A stretch of 64,000 bases of DNA from Klebsiella michiganensis (GCA_000963575.1 CP011077.1:3534001-3598000), one strand, 5' to 3'; counted from the stretch's first letter, positions 34,504 to 43,277 are shown. Made by a program: numbers and translations. Notes: a model not told the origin generated them from the letters alone.

Positions 34504-35382
34504 TTACAGCAGACCGGCATGCTTAAGCGCACTGATAATCACCGGGCGACTGGCGTCGGTCAGCGGCGTCATCGGCAGGCGTAAGGTATCGGTTGCCACA
34601 AGACCCAACTCCCTCGCGGCCCATTTCACCGGAATAGGGTTGGGTTCTACAAACAATTTATGGTGCAGCGGCATCAGACGCTGATTAATTTCGCGAGCCT
34701 GTGCAAATTGCCCTGAGGTGGCCAGTTTACACATTTCCGCCATTTCACGCGCGGCTACGTTTGCGGTTACGGAAATTACACCGTGTCCACCAAGTTGAAT
34801 AAAGTCCAGCGCGCTGGCGTCATCCCCGCTCACCAGGATGAAGTCATCTTCAACCAGCTCTTTGATCTGGTTTACGCGGCTTAAGTTCCCGGTGGCTTCT
34901 TTGATACCAATAATATTTTTGATTTTCGCCAGGCGGCCAACGGTTTCCGGCAGCATGTCACAGCCGGTACGAGACGGCACGTTATACAGCATCTGCGGCA
35001 GATGGGTGCTTTCAGCGATCGCTTTAAAGTGCTGGAATAGCCCTTCCTGAGTAGGACGGTTGTAATACGGGGTGACCGTCAGGCAGCCCACAATGCCGCT
35101 GTCCTGCAGGTGATGTGTCAGGGAAATCGCTTCGGAGGTGGCGTTAGCCCCGGTACCGGCAATAATCGGGATACGCCCGTCAGCCAGTTCCACGGTAAGC
35201 TTCACTACGTCGACGTGTTCGTCGTGGCTTAAGGTAGCCGATTCGCCGGTAGTCCCTACCGAGACAATCGCCGAAGTTCCGCTGGCGACATGGTAATCAA
35301 TCAGTTTTTTCAGGCTGGACCGGCAGACATTACCTTTCTCATCCATCGGCGTAATTATCGCGACAACACTTCCCGTAAACAT
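34504..35382 (-). CDS. dapA: 4-hydroxy-tetrahydrodipicolinate synthase DapA
   Basis: DapA condenses pyruvate and aspartate semialdehyde in the first committed step of lysine and diaminopimelate synthesis, and is feedback-inhibited by lysine. The 292-residue product has the Schiff-base Lys in GIKEATGN, the pyruvate-pocket motif GTTGESATL, and the catalytic Tyr in LYNVPSRTGCD. I chose ATG at 35382 (MFTGSVVAI), with GAGGGTGG upstream, as in E. coli. It is divergent from gcvR. Confidence 0.97.
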   Translation of the reverse strand: MFTGSVVAIITPMDEKGNVCRSSLKKLIDYHVASGTSAIVSVGTTGESATLSHDEHVDVVKLTVELADGRIPIIAGTGANATSEAISLTHHLQDSGIVGCLTVTPYYNRPTQEGLFQHFKAIAESTHLPQMLYNVPSRTGCDMLPETVGRLAKIKNIIGIKEATGNLSRVNQIKELVEDDFILVSGDDASALDFIQLGGHGVISVTANVAAREMAEMCKLATSGQFAQAREINQRLMPLHHKLFVEPNPIPVKWAARELGLVATDTLRLPMTPLTDASRPVIISALKHAGLL

Positions 35383-35528
35383 TAGCCACCCTCTGTGCAA
35401 ACATGTTCTCCAATGTTACGTTTGGTGCCATAGCAAAAGCAAGCCGCCAGAAGGCGCTAAGCGGTTGGCAGCTTACTTTTTTTATGCTTTCCTAATGTGA
35501 ATCTCACCGATTGACAGGAAGAACACGC

Positions 35529-36083
35529 TTGACACCCTCATCACACCATTATTTGGTTATCACCGCCCTGGGGGCGGACCGTCCAGGTATCGTCAATACT
35601 ATTACCCGCCACGTAAGCAGCTGCGGCTGTAATATCGAAGACAGCCGTCTGGCTATGCTGGGTGAAGAGTTCACTTTTATCATGCTGCTTTCAGGCACCT
35701 GGAACGCGATAACCCTGATCGAATCGACCCTGCCGCTAAAGGGCGCGGAACTCGATCTGTTAATTGTGATGAAACGCACAACCGCCCAGGAAAGGCCGGC
35801 CACGCCCGCCACGGTTTGGGTGCAGGTTGAAGTGGCGGACTCGCCGCACCTGATTGAGCGATTTACCCACCTGTTTGATACCCATCAGATGAACATTGCC
35901 GAGCTTGTCTCCCGCACTCAGCCTGCTGAAAACGGCGTGGGACCGCGCCTGTATATTCAGATAACCGCCCACAGTCCAGGTTCACAGGATGCGACAATTA
36001 TCGAGCAAGCGTTTAAAGCCCTATGTACAGAATTGAAAGCAGAAGGCACTATTAACGTGGTTAACCCACAGCAAGATGATTAA
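35529..36083 (+). CDS. gcvR: Glycine cleavage system regulator GcvR
   Basis: GcvR is a double-ACT-domain protein that binds GcvA and represses the glycine cleavage operon when glycine is low. The product from TTG at 35529 has 184 residues (MTPSSHHYLVITALGADRPGIV), in line with the TTG-started E. coli gene. AGGAAG lies at good spacing before it. Another in-frame TTG six codons upstream overlaps that ribosome-binding site. The two ACT domains are at about residues 8-80 and 90-165. bcp follows after 15 bases. Confidence 0.92.
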   Translation: MTPSSHHYLVITALGADRPGIVNTITRHVSSCGCNIEDSRLAMLGEEFTFIMLLSGTWNAITLIESTLPLKGAELDLLIVMKRTTAQERPATPATVWVQVEVADSPHLIERFTHLFDTHQMNIAELVSRTQPAENGVGPRLYIQITAHSPGSQDATIIEQAFKALCTELKAEGTINVVNPQQDD

Positions 36084-36098
36084 AGACGGAGAGTACTG

Positions 36099-36569
36099 AT
36101 GAGCCCACTGAAAGCCGGTGATATTGCACCGAAATTTAGCTTGCCCGATCAGGACGGCGAACAAGTAAATTTAACCGACTTCCAGGGACAGAGAGTTCTG
36201 GTTTATTTCTATCCAAAAGCGATGACACCAGGCTGCACCGTGCAGGCATGTGGTTTGCGCGACAACATGGATGAGTTGAAAAAGCGTGGCGTGGAAGTGC
36301 TGGGTATCAGCACCGACAAGCCGGAAAAACTTTCCCGTTTTGCCGAGAAAGAGCTGCTTAACTTCACCCTGCTTTCTGATGAAGACCATCAGGTCTGCGA
36401 TCGGTTTGGCGTGTGGGGCGAGAAATCTTTTATGGGCAAAACCTATGACGGCATTCACCGTATCAGCTTCCTGCTGGACGGCGACGGTAAAGTGGAAAAG
36501 GTGTTTGACGATTTCAAAACCAGCAACCACCACGACATCGTTGTGAACTGGCTAACTGAAAACGCCTAA
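36099..36569 (+). CDS. bcp: Thiol peroxidase Bcp (peroxiredoxin)
   Basis: Bcp is a thioredoxin-dependent peroxiredoxin reducing H2O2 and organic peroxides in the cytoplasm. It has 156 residues, as in E. coli. The peroxidatic Cys is in PKAMTPGCTVQACGLRD, with a resolving Cys five residues later. It is cotranscribed with gcvR and ends at a strong bidirectional terminator. Confidence 0.97.
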   Translation: MSPLKAGDIAPKFSLPDQDGEQVNLTDFQGQRVLVYFYPKAMTPGCTVQACGLRDNMDELKKRGVEVLGISTDKPEKLSRFAEKELLNFTLLSDEDHQVCDRFGVWGEKSFMGKTYDGIHRISFLLDGDGKVEKVFDDFKTSNHHDIVVNWLTENA

Positions 36570-36575
36570 GAACAG

Positions 36576-36608
36576 ATAAAAAAGCCGACATTTCAGTCGG
36601 CTTTTTTC
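36576..36608. terminator. Bidirectional terminator between bcp and perM
   Basis: The stem GCCGAC/GTCGGC (36584-36589 and 36596-36601) is flanked by AAAAAA and TTTTTT, so it can serve both convergent genes. Confidence 0.9.
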
Positions 36609-36614
36609 TGGCGG

Positions 36615-37691
36615 TTATTCCCTGCTCACGACGTCATCTACCACCGAAGCATCCGGCCAGGCGTGAACCACGGCTTTAATCAGCGTTGCCAGCGGGATAG
36701 CGAAAAACACGCCCCAGAATCCCCACAGCCCACCGAAAATCACCACCGACAGAATAATCACCAGCGGATGAAGATTCACCGCCTCTGAGAACAGCACCGG
36801 CACCAGCAGGTTGCCGTCCAGCGCCTGAATAATCAGGTACACGCCAAACAGCGTCCAAAATTCGGTGCCCAGACCAAACTGGAACAGCGCCACACCGATA
36901 ACCGGAATAGTGACCACAAACGCGCCGATGTAGGGAATCAGCACCGAGAAGCCAACCAGCACCGCCAGCAGCAGCGAATAATTCAGCCCGAAGACAATAA
37001 AGCCGATATAGGTCGCCACGCCTACGACGATCATCTCCAGCACTTTGCCGCGGATATAGTTGGTAATTTGCTGGTTCATCTCCAGCCAGACTTGCCCGGC
37101 CAGCCCGCGGTTACGCGGCAAAACACGACGCACGGCATTCAGCATCTGCTCTTTGTCCTTCACCAGGAAGAACACCATCAGCGGCACCAGGATCAGGTAA
37201 ATCGCCAGCGTCAGCAGCCCAACCAGCGATGCCAGCGAGAATTTCACCACCTGATCGCCCATGCCTGACAGCCGACCGCGCACGTTCTCGGCCATGGCAT
37301 CAATAATGCCCGCATCCACCAGCGCCGGATAACGCTTAGGCAGCGTTGCCGCAAAATCAGAGAGCTTGTTGAGCATCCCTGGCATATCGCGAATCAGGTT
37401 GATGCCCTGCTGCCAGGCTACAGGTGCCACAAACAGCACCATCAGCAGCAAAATGCCGACAAACAGCACCAGCACGATGGTGGTGGCCCATGTTCGGGAA
37501 CAGCCGATACGCTCGAGACGTACCGTCGGCCACTCAAGCAAATAGGCCAGAACGATGGCCACCAGCAGAGGAGCCAACAGACCGTGCAGGAAGAACAGGA
37601 TGCAAAAACCCGCCACCAGAATAACCAACAGGGCAATCGCCTCCGGGTCGCTGAAGCGACGGCGATACCACTGCAACAACATGTCGAGCAT
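36615..37691 (-). CDS. perM: AI-2E-family inner membrane permease PerM
   Basis: PerM is a polytopic inner-membrane protein of the AI-2E exporter-like family (UPF0118). It has about eight hydrophobic segments, including the paired helices near the N-terminus and the conserved ALDGNLLVPVLFSE region. Function in enterobacteria is not established. I chose ATG at 37691 (MLDMLLQWYRRRFSD), giving 358 residues against 353 in E. coli, with AAGGGATG upstream. The longer open frame adds 17 residues without similarity. It is divergent from bepA. Confidence 0.92.
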   Translation of the reverse strand: MLDMLLQWYRRRFSDPEAIALLVILVAGFCILFFLHGLLAPLLVAIVLAYLLEWPTVRLERIGCSRTWATTIVLVLFVGILLLMVLFVAPVAWQQGINLIRDMPGMLNKLSDFAATLPKRYPALVDAGIIDAMAENVRGRLSGMGDQVVKFSLASLVGLLTLAIYLILVPLMVFFLVKDKEQMLNAVRRVLPRNRGLAGQVWLEMNQQITNYIRGKVLEMIVVGVATYIGFIVFGLNYSLLLAVLVGFSVLIPYIGAFVVTIPVIGVALFQFGLGTEFWTLFGVYLIIQALDGNLLVPVLFSEAVNLHPLVIILSVVIFGGLWGFWGVFFAIPLATLIKAVVHAWPDASVVDDVVSRE

Positions 37692-37836
37692 ACATCCCTT
37701 CCGTGAAGTTTTTTTTGATGCCGAATTGTATCGAAATGTCACCGTAAAGACTTTGCTTTTTACGGCGGATTACAAAGGGATAATCCACCAAATAAAATCT
37801 TCGCAGCTTCAACGCCCTACAGTACACTTCTTTAAG

Positions 37837-37865
37837 CGAACAAACTTGTACTCATCGTGTCAAAA
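37837..37865 (+). promoter_or_regulatory. Predicted sigma-E promoter of bepA
   Basis: CGAACAA (core GAAC of GGAACTT), exactly 16 bases, then TCAAAA, lie 29 bases before the bepA start. E. coli bepA (yfgC) belongs to the sigma-E regulon. The -35 is imperfect (4 of 7). Confidence 0.45.
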
Positions 37866-37894
37866 TCTGACAACGACTAAACGGGACAGTAGTT

Positions 37895-39358
37895 ATGGTT
37901 AGGCAGTTGAAAAAGACCCTGATTGCAACACTTACGGCCGCACTGCTGGCGGGAAGCGCGCTCCCTGTAAGCGCGGATGTGACTGACCAGCTTCCCGACA
38001 TGGGGACATCCGCAGGCAGCACGCTGTCTATCGCGCAGGAAATGCAGATGGGCGATTTTTACGTCCGTCAGCTGCGCGGCAGCGCACCGCTGATTAACGA
38101 TCCGCTGCTTACGCAATACATTAATTCGCTGGGCATGCGGCTGGTTAGCCACGCCAACTCGGTGAAGACCCCGTTCCACTTCTTCTTAATCAACAACGAC
38201 GAAATTAACGCCTTCGCCTTCTTTGGCGGCAATGTGGTGCTGCACTCGGCGCTGTTCCGTTATGCCGATACGGAAAGCCAGCTGGCCTCTGTTATGGCAC
38301 ACGAAATCTCCCACGTAACCCAGCGCCACCTGGCGCGTGCGATGGAAGATCAAAAGAAAAACGCGCCGCTCACCTGGGTGGGTGCCTTAGGCTCAATCCT
38401 GCTGGCGATGGCCAGCCCGCAGGCCGGGATGGCTGCCTTGTCCGGGACGCTGGCCGGGACTCAGCAAGGCATGATCAGCTTTACGCAGCAGAATGAGCAG
38501 GAAGCCGACCGCATCGGTATTCAGGTGCTGCAGCGCTCGGGCTTTGATCCTCAGGCGATGCCAGGCTTCCTCGAAAAATTGCTCGATCAGGCGCGCTACT
38601 CTTCTCGTCCACCGGAAATTCTGCTCACCCACCCGCTGCCGGAAAGCCGCCTCGCGGATGCCCGCAACCGCGCCAACCAAATGCGTCCGGTGGTTGTGCA
38701 GTCCTCAGAGAATTTCTATATGGCGAAGGTTCGCACCCTGGGGATGTATAACTCGGGCCGCAATCAGCTGACCCCGGATCTGCTGGATGCCTGGTCGAAA
38801 GGCAACGTGCGGGAGCAAAATGCAGCCCAGTATGGTCGTGCGCTGCAGGCCTTGCAGGCGGATAAGTATGATGAGGCCAGAAAAGCACTTCAACCGCTGA
38901 TTAGCGCCCAGCCGGCTAACCCGTGGTATCTCGATCTCGCCACCGATATCGACCTCGGCCAGCACAAAGCCAATGACGCTATCAATCGGCTGAAAAACGC
39001 CCCGGACCTGAAGAATAACCCGGTGCTGCAGTTGAACCTCGCCAACGCTTACCTTGAAGGCGGGCAAACAGCGGCGGCAATCACACAGTTGAACCGCTAC
39101 ACCTTCGCCCACCCTGACGATACCAACGGCTGGGATTTACTGGCGCAGGCGCAGGGGAAATCAGGCAACCGCGATCAGGAGCTGGCCGCCCGAGCCGAAG
39201 TCATGGAGCTCAATGGCCGCCTGGACCAGGCTATCTCACTGCTCAGCAGCGCCAGCTCGCAGGTGAAACTCGGCAGTCTGCAACAGGCCAGGTATGACGC
39301 CCGGATCGATCAGTTGCGCCAGCTACAGCAGCGCTTTAAACCTTATATGAAGATGTAA
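37895..39358 (+). CDS. bepA: Periplasmic chaperone/metalloprotease BepA (YfgC)
   Basis: BepA is a periplasmic M48 zinc protease and chaperone that helps LptD mature and degrades stalled outer-membrane proteins. It has 487 residues, as in E. coli. A signal peptide covers about residues 1-27. The zinc motif is HEISH at residues 136-140, followed by EADRIGI with the third ligand. A C-terminal tetratricopeptide-repeat domain spans about residues 310-480. yfgD follows after 11 bases. Confidence 0.97.
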   Translation: MVRQLKKTLIATLTAALLAGSALPVSADVTDQLPDMGTSAGSTLSIAQEMQMGDFYVRQLRGSAPLINDPLLTQYINSLGMRLVSHANSVKTPFHFFLINNDEINAFAFFGGNVVLHSALFRYADTESQLASVMAHEISHVTQRHLARAMEDQKKNAPLTWVGALGSILLAMASPQAGMAALSGTLAGTQQGMISFTQQNEQEADRIGIQVLQRSGFDPQAMPGFLEKLLDQARYSSRPPEILLTHPLPESRLADARNRANQMRPVVVQSSENFYMAKVRTLGMYNSGRNQLTPDLLDAWSKGNVREQNAAQYGRALQALQADKYDEARKALQPLISAQPANPWYLDLATDIDLGQHKANDAINRLKNAPDLKNNPVLQLNLANAYLEGGQTAAAITQLNRYTFAHPDDTNGWDLLAQAQGKSGNRDQELAARAEVMELNGRLDQAISLLSSASSQVKLGSLQQARYDARIDQLRQLQQRFKPYMKM

Positions 39359-39369
39359 CAGGAGTTCGT

Positions 39370-39726
39370 ATGTCCACGAAGGTCGAAATTTATCACAACC
39401 CACGCTGCTCAAAGAGCCGTGAAACGCTGAACCTGCTCAAGGAAAAGGGGGTTGAGCCAGACGTGGTGCTCTATCTGGAAACGCCCCCGGACGCAGCCAC
39501 CGTCAAATCGCTGCTGAAGAAACTGGGCTTTGCCAGCGCGCGGGAACTGATGCGCCGCAAAGAAGACCTTTACAAAGAGCTAAAGCTGGACGACACCAGC
39601 CTCAGCGAAGAAGCGCTCATCCAGGCGATGATTGAGCACCCGAAACTTATCGAACGCCCAATCGTGCTTGCCAACGGGAAAGCCCGCCTTGGCCGCCCGC
39701 CTGAACAGGTTCTCGACATTCTCTGA
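39370..39726 (+). CDS. yfgD: ArsC-family protein YfgD
   Basis: YfgD is an ArsC-like thioredoxin-fold protein of 118 residues, with the active-site motif HNPRCSKSRETLNLL (Cys near residue 12) and the C-terminal ERPIVLANGKARLGRPPE. Genuine arsenate reductases share these motifs, but no ars operon is near, and the function of chromosomal YfgD is unknown. A ribosome-binding site ACAGGAG precedes it. In E. coli hda follows; here the order breaks and opgB lies next, convergent. Confidence 0.92.
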   Translation: MSTKVEIYHNPRCSKSRETLNLLKEKGVEPDVVLYLETPPDAATVKSLLKKLGFASARELMRRKEDLYKELKLDDTSLSEEALIQAMIEHPKLIERPIVLANGKARLGRPPEQVLDIL

Positions 39727-39735
39727 CCTGCCCCG

Positions 39736-39758
39736 CCCGTTCCCTGCCCGGGAACGGG
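39736..39758. terminator. Bidirectional hairpin between yfgD and opgB
   Basis: Perfect 9-bp arms CCCGTTCCC and GGGAACGGG with a 5-base loop lie between convergent genes, directly before the opgB stop codon. Confidence 0.6.
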
Positions 39759-42047
39759 TTAGCCGCCCACCGGCACAATTTTCAGCTCTGCCAGCCCCAC
39801 GCCAAGCTTACGCGGCTCATGCCCCAGAATATTGCCTTCGTTGGACAGCTGCGGCTGCGGCGGCGCAATGGTCAGCACCTTGCTGCCAGCCGGGTTATCA
39901 AAGCGCAGCGTGACGGTGGAAAGCTGGTCCCCGAAGGTGATGGTCTGCTCTTCATCACCGACCTTAACCGAAACCGGCTCGCCGACGTTTGGCCCAAAGG
40001 CTTTGGCCACCAGGACCAAATCGAACGTTGTCGGCAGCGGAGCCTGATACTCAATGGTCACCACCGGTGCCATGTTGGCGTTTGACCAGCGGCCCCAGGC
40101 TTCCGGGCGCGAAATACCGCTGAACTGCTTCACGCTCTGCGGCGCCCCGGCCACGTTAAAGATAAAGCTGTCCGCCCGGTAGCGAATGCTGTTTTCATCC
40201 GCCTTCAGCAGAGCCACGTTATTTTTGAAACGCTCATTACTCAGCGTTTGCCCGTCAAACTGTACGTTGTACTCGTCCAGCGGTTTGTCCACCAGCCGCA
40301 CCGTTGGCTCCCCGCCAAGCTGCCCCTGGGCCACGCACAGCCCGGTTGAAAGCGCGAGCTGCGGTTCCCACAGGCGCGCCATTTTGTAGCAGCGGTCGGC
40401 CCAGATAAACCGGTCGTCGTTTTTAAAATCCGCCAGCTGGTAGCGGAGCGGCGCGGAATATTCGCTTTCCGGCAGCGGTTCAATTTTGCCTTTGCCGATT
40501 TTCAGCAACAGCGGCAGTTTGAAGTGCGCCCCGGAATAGCTGAAGGTGTTCTTCTTCTGATCGATGCTGTACCGGCTGATGGTTTTCGGGAAGTTCCACA
40601 GATCGATCACGTCCGGCTTCCATTCAGTAACCTTTTCTTTCAGGTTGGTAAAGACCATCGACAGCGACTCGCCGGACAGGCTACTGCGCCCCAGGCCGAT
40701 GTAGTTCCCGCCGCCGAGAATATCCAGCACCGTCGCGCCGTTATCCATCGTATTGCGCTTCACGGCTTTTATTTCCGCCTGCGGTTTATCGCCGCGAATG
40801 ACAAAGAACAGGTTCTGCCTGTCCTGTTTGGTCAAGTACTTATACGCGGTGTTATTCATCGCCAGGTGATCGGACGAAACTACGATCACGGTGTGACGGA
40901 AATACGGCGAGGCTTTAATTTTTTCTATCAGCGCCGCGATATGTTCCTGGCTGCAGGCCACGGCGCTAAAAGAACGGTTTTCTTTGCCATCGAAGCTGTA
41001 GCTGCGACGGTTACAGGTCCGCGAGATAAAGCCGTCCGGGTGATGGGTGTCGACGGTCAGGGTAAACAGCGAGAAGCGTTTCCCGGCCTTAGAAAGCTCG
41101 ATAAATTTGTCATAAGCTTCGTCCAGCACCGTATCGTCGTAAAAGCCCCAGTTATTCCGGTAGTTCGGGTCGGCCACCATCCCCTTCAGCTCCTGCGCGC
41201 CGTACATATGCTCGAAGCCGTGGGACTGCAAGAAAATGTCTTTACCCGCAAAGCGCAGGTCTGCGCCCTGGATAAAGTAGTTTTGATAGCCGGACGCTTT
41301 GAGAATATCGCCGAGGCAGATGTTCTTCGGGAAGAAGCTCGACATCGACGCCGAGGAGTTCCCCTCGAAAGGCGCAAACAGCGGGATCCCACACTGCGAG
41401 GCCACAATGCCCGCAATCGTGTAGTCCATTCCCGGCATCTGGCCGCTGTGGCTGAAATCTATCGCCTGGCTTTTCAGGGCGTTCAGCTCTGGCGCCAGGC
41501 CGGGAAACGCCTGCTCATCAAAATAAGTGCGCTCCAGACTTTCGCCGTAGATATACACCAGGTTGAGTTTTGGCTGCTTAATGGTGCCTTCCGGCACTTT
41601 ATACCAGTCGGCAAAGTCAGAGGTGCCGGTACGGGTCTGGGATTTAATCAGCGACACCACCTGCTGGTAAGCGGGCGTAGTTTTTATCGAAAACAGGGCC
41701 AGAGACAGCGCCAGGACGCTGTAACCCAAATGATGAGGATGGTTCTTTCGGCGTAAAATCCAGGTCAGACCGCCAAAAATCACAATCAACCCGACGGCGA
41801 GCCCCAGCCCGGGCAGAATGTATTTGCCGACGCCCGCGCCGGTCATGCTGCTGGTGAGCGTATAGAGCACCGCGTCGTTAATGCCTTCGCCGGTAAAATA
41901 ATTACTGGCCAGCAGCGTCACGTTGAGTACGATAAACAGACCGAGCATCAGTAAGATTACCGACAGCCACCAGATATTTCGGCCGGCCTTTACCGCATAC
42001 ACGGCAATAGCCGCCAAAAACAGCACCAAAGAAAGCAATTCGGACAA
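39759..42047 (-). CDS. opgB: Phosphoglycerol transferase I OpgB (MdoB)
   Basis: OpgB moves phosphoglycerol groups from phosphatidylglycerol to osmoregulated periplasmic glucans. It has four N-terminal membrane segments (about residues 1-160), then a periplasmic sulfatase/LTA-synthase-fold domain. The catalytic region is YIYGESLERTYFD, and metal-site segments include TVDTHHPDGF and VSSDHLAMN. I chose TTG at 42047 (MSELLS-like start), giving 762 residues against 763 in E. coli, with GAGGT upstream. In E. coli opgB is near dnaC, far from yfgD and ahpC, so this neighbourhood is rearranged. Confidence 0.94.
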   Translation of the reverse strand: MSELLSLVLFLAAIAVYAVKAGRNIWWLSVILLMLGLFIVLNVTLLASNYFTGEGINDAVLYTLTSSMTGAGVGKYILPGLGLAVGLIVIFGGLTWILRRKNHPHHLGYSVLALSLALFSIKTTPAYQQVVSLIKSQTRTGTSDFADWYKVPEGTIKQPKLNLVYIYGESLERTYFDEQAFPGLAPELNALKSQAIDFSHSGQMPGMDYTIAGIVASQCGIPLFAPFEGNSSASMSSFFPKNICLGDILKASGYQNYFIQGADLRFAGKDIFLQSHGFEHMYGAQELKGMVADPNYRNNWGFYDDTVLDEAYDKFIELSKAGKRFSLFTLTVDTHHPDGFISRTCNRRSYSFDGKENRSFSAVACSQEHIAALIEKIKASPYFRHTVIVVSSDHLAMNNTAYKYLTKQDRQNLFFVIRGDKPQAEIKAVKRNTMDNGATVLDILGGGNYIGLGRSSLSGESLSMVFTNLKEKVTEWKPDVIDLWNFPKTISRYSIDQKKNTFSYSGAHFKLPLLLKIGKGKIEPLPESEYSAPLRYQLADFKNDDRFIWADRCYKMARLWEPQLALSTGLCVAQGQLGGEPTVRLVDKPLDEYNVQFDGQTLSNERFKNNVALLKADENSIRYRADSFIFNVAGAPQSVKQFSGISRPEAWGRWSNANMAPVVTIEYQAPLPTTFDLVLVAKAFGPNVGEPVSVKVGDEEQTITFGDQLSTVTLRFDNPAGSKVLTIAPPQPQLSNEGNILGHEPRKLGVGLAELKIVPVGG

Positions 42048-42260
42048 CGCCAATACCTCAACTATCGCGCAGCCTGGCGCGATTATTCATGCAGAAAAAT
42101 AACAGCCGGTAATTTAACCTCACCGTCACATGGCTGCAATTCATCTGACATTACTTTGCGCTTGATGTCGTACTTTCGACAATAGCCCTGCATTTTAGGA
42201 CTGAAGGCCTTTAATAGTTTCTAACGATTACAACCATCGCTACTACAACGAACCGGGGAA

Positions 42261-42290
42261 TTGACCTTTTTAGCGCTTAAGTGCTGTAAT
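42261..42290 (+). promoter_or_regulatory. Promoter-like element upstream of the 42.35-kb terminator
   Basis: TTGACC, 18 bases, then TGTAAT resembles a sigma-70 promoter on the plus strand. A perfect TATAAT also lies at 42302-42307 but has a poor -35. Transcription from here would meet a terminator about 70 bases on. Confidence 0.4.
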
Positions 42291-42296
42291 TTCGCC

Positions 42297-42367
42297 GCTG
42301 TTATAATTTTTTAAAGTGGAATTGTAACGCGCAACACCGGCCACCCTCGCAACGGGTGGCCTTTTTT
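42297..42367 (+). ncRNA. Candidate small RNA upstream of ahpC
   Basis: The interval from the predicted start to the terminator hairpin would make an RNA of about 70 nt. No reading frame of note is inside. It is predicted only from the promoter-terminator pair in a divergent intergenic region and could instead be an attenuated leader of ahpC. Confidence 0.3.
42339..42367 (+). terminator. Rho-independent terminator upstream of ahpC
   Basis: A perfect 8-bp stem GGCCACCC/GGGTGGCC with a 7-base loop is followed by TTTTTT. It lies 114 bases before ahpC, between genes that are transcribed away from each other, so no annotated transcript ends here. Confidence 0.85.
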
Positions 42368-42480
42368 ATGCCCGCGGCAAAGATGTTAGGAAATACCTCT
42401 TGATTCAATTAAACCTACCCATTAGAGCCCGTGGCTAAAATTCGGTACCTTTCTCCCATCACAAAACGGAGGAAGTTTAG

Positions 42481-43044
42481 ATGTCATTAATTAATACCAA
42501 AATCAAACCATTCAAAAACCAGGCTTTTAAAAACGGTGAATTCGTTGAAGTCACGGAAAAAGATACCGAAGGCCGCTGGAGCATTTTCTTCTTCTACCCG
42601 GCTGACTTTACTTTTGTCTGCCCGACCGAGCTGGGCGACGTGGCTGACCACTACGAAGAACTGCAGAAACTGGGCGTAGACGTGTATTCCGTTTCTACCG
42701 ACACCCACTTCACCCACAAAGCGTGGCACGCCAGCTCTGAAACCATCGCCAAAATCAAATACGCGATGATCGGCGACCCAACCGGCGCGCTGACCCGTAA
42801 CTTCGAAAACATGCGTGAAGACGAAGGTCTGGCAGACCGCGCAACCTTCGTTGTTGACCCACAGGGCATCATCCAGGCTATCGAAGTGACTGCCGAAGGT
42901 ATTGGCCGTGACGCTTCTGACCTGCTGCGCAAAGTGAAAGCTGCTCAGTACGTAGCTTCTCACCCAGGTGAAGTTTGCCCGGCTAAATGGAAAGAAGGCG
43001 AAGCGACTCTGGCACCATCTCTGGACCTGGTCGGCAAAATCTAA
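42481..43044 (+). CDS. ahpC: Alkyl hydroperoxide reductase subunit C (AhpC)
   Basis: AhpC is a 2-Cys peroxiredoxin reducing H2O2 and organic hydroperoxides, recycled by AhpF. It has 187 residues. The peroxidatic Cys47 lies in DFTFVCPTE and the resolving Cys166 in GEVCPAKW. An ACGGAGGAAG ribosome-binding site precedes the start. Codon use looks highly biased, as expected for an abundant protein. ahpF lies 233 bases downstream with hairpins and a terminator between, so ahpF needs read-through or its own promoter. Confidence 0.98.
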   Translation: MSLINTKIKPFKNQAFKNGEFVEVTEKDTEGRWSIFFFYPADFTFVCPTELGDVADHYEELQKLGVDVYSVSTDTHFTHKAWHASSETIAKIKYAMIGDPTGALTRNFENMREDEGLADRATFVVDPQGIIQAIEVTAEGIGRDASDLLRKVKAAQYVASHPGEVCPAKWKEGEATLAPSLDLVGKI

Positions 43045-43071
43045 GTTTTACCCGCGTTCCCTCTTTTATTA

Positions 43072-43089
43072 CGGCTGCTCCGGCAGCCG
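43072..43089 (+). terminator. Hairpin after ahpC (weak terminator)
   Basis: A 7-bp stem CGGCTGC/GCAGCCG with a 4-base loop lies 27 bases after the ahpC stop and is followed by CTCAGGCTTTT. The T run is short and displaced, so partial termination is likely. Confidence 0.4.
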
Positions 43090-43150
43090 CTCAGGCTTTT
43101 GCTAATACTGCCGCAAAAGAAGAGATAAAAGAGAGCAATAACCAATAAAC

Positions 43151-43218
43151 AAGGAAATCAATTTATTGGTTTTCGGCTGATAACCACAAAGCGGGAAACC
43201 CACGCTTTTTCCCGCTTT
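43151..43218 (+). repeat. Two-hairpin repeated element, copy 1 (between ahpC and ahpF)
   Basis: The first hairpin is GGAAATCAAT-TT-ATTGGTTTTC. Then comes the conserved single strand CGGCTGATAACCAC, then an 11-bp stem AAAGCGGGAAA/TTTCCCGCTTT around a loop containing CCACGCT. The same layout occurs after ahpF at 44969-45038 with changed but still paired stems. A terminator follows 13 bases on. Confidence 0.7.
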
Positions 43219-43231
43219 CTCAGCAATGTTT

Positions 43232-43255
43232 CGGCTACCCAGGTAGCCGTTTTTT
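43232..43255 (+). terminator. Rho-independent terminator just before ahpF
   Basis: A 7-bp stem CGGCTAC/GTAGCCG is followed by six T. It ends only 22 bases before the ahpF start, so it may terminate ahpC or an RNA made from repeat copy 1. Confidence 0.8.
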
Positions 43256-43277
43256 CTCGCTACCAGGGAGATTGACC

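Larger units (their letters stand above)
42048..42480. other. Divergent region between opgB and ahpC, with a possible small RNA
   Basis: This 433-bp gap holds the promoters of opgB (minus) and ahpC (plus). It also contains a plus-strand promoter-like pair and terminator described separately. The last 110 bp should hold the ahpC promoter; in relatives OxyR activates ahpC, but I cannot place a convincing OxyR site by eye. No protein gene is seen. Confidence 0.6.

Noticed and set aside
39370..39726. YfgD as an arsenate resistance reductase
   Set aside because: It has the ArsC motif, but no arsR, arsB or related genes are nearby and the chromosomal bepA-yfgD context is conserved, so a resistance role is not supported.
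40524..41756. A 410-codon open frame opposite opgB
   Set aside because: It is a shadow of opgB, which has full-length family similarity; the antisense translation has no domain and no ribosome-binding site that I can support.
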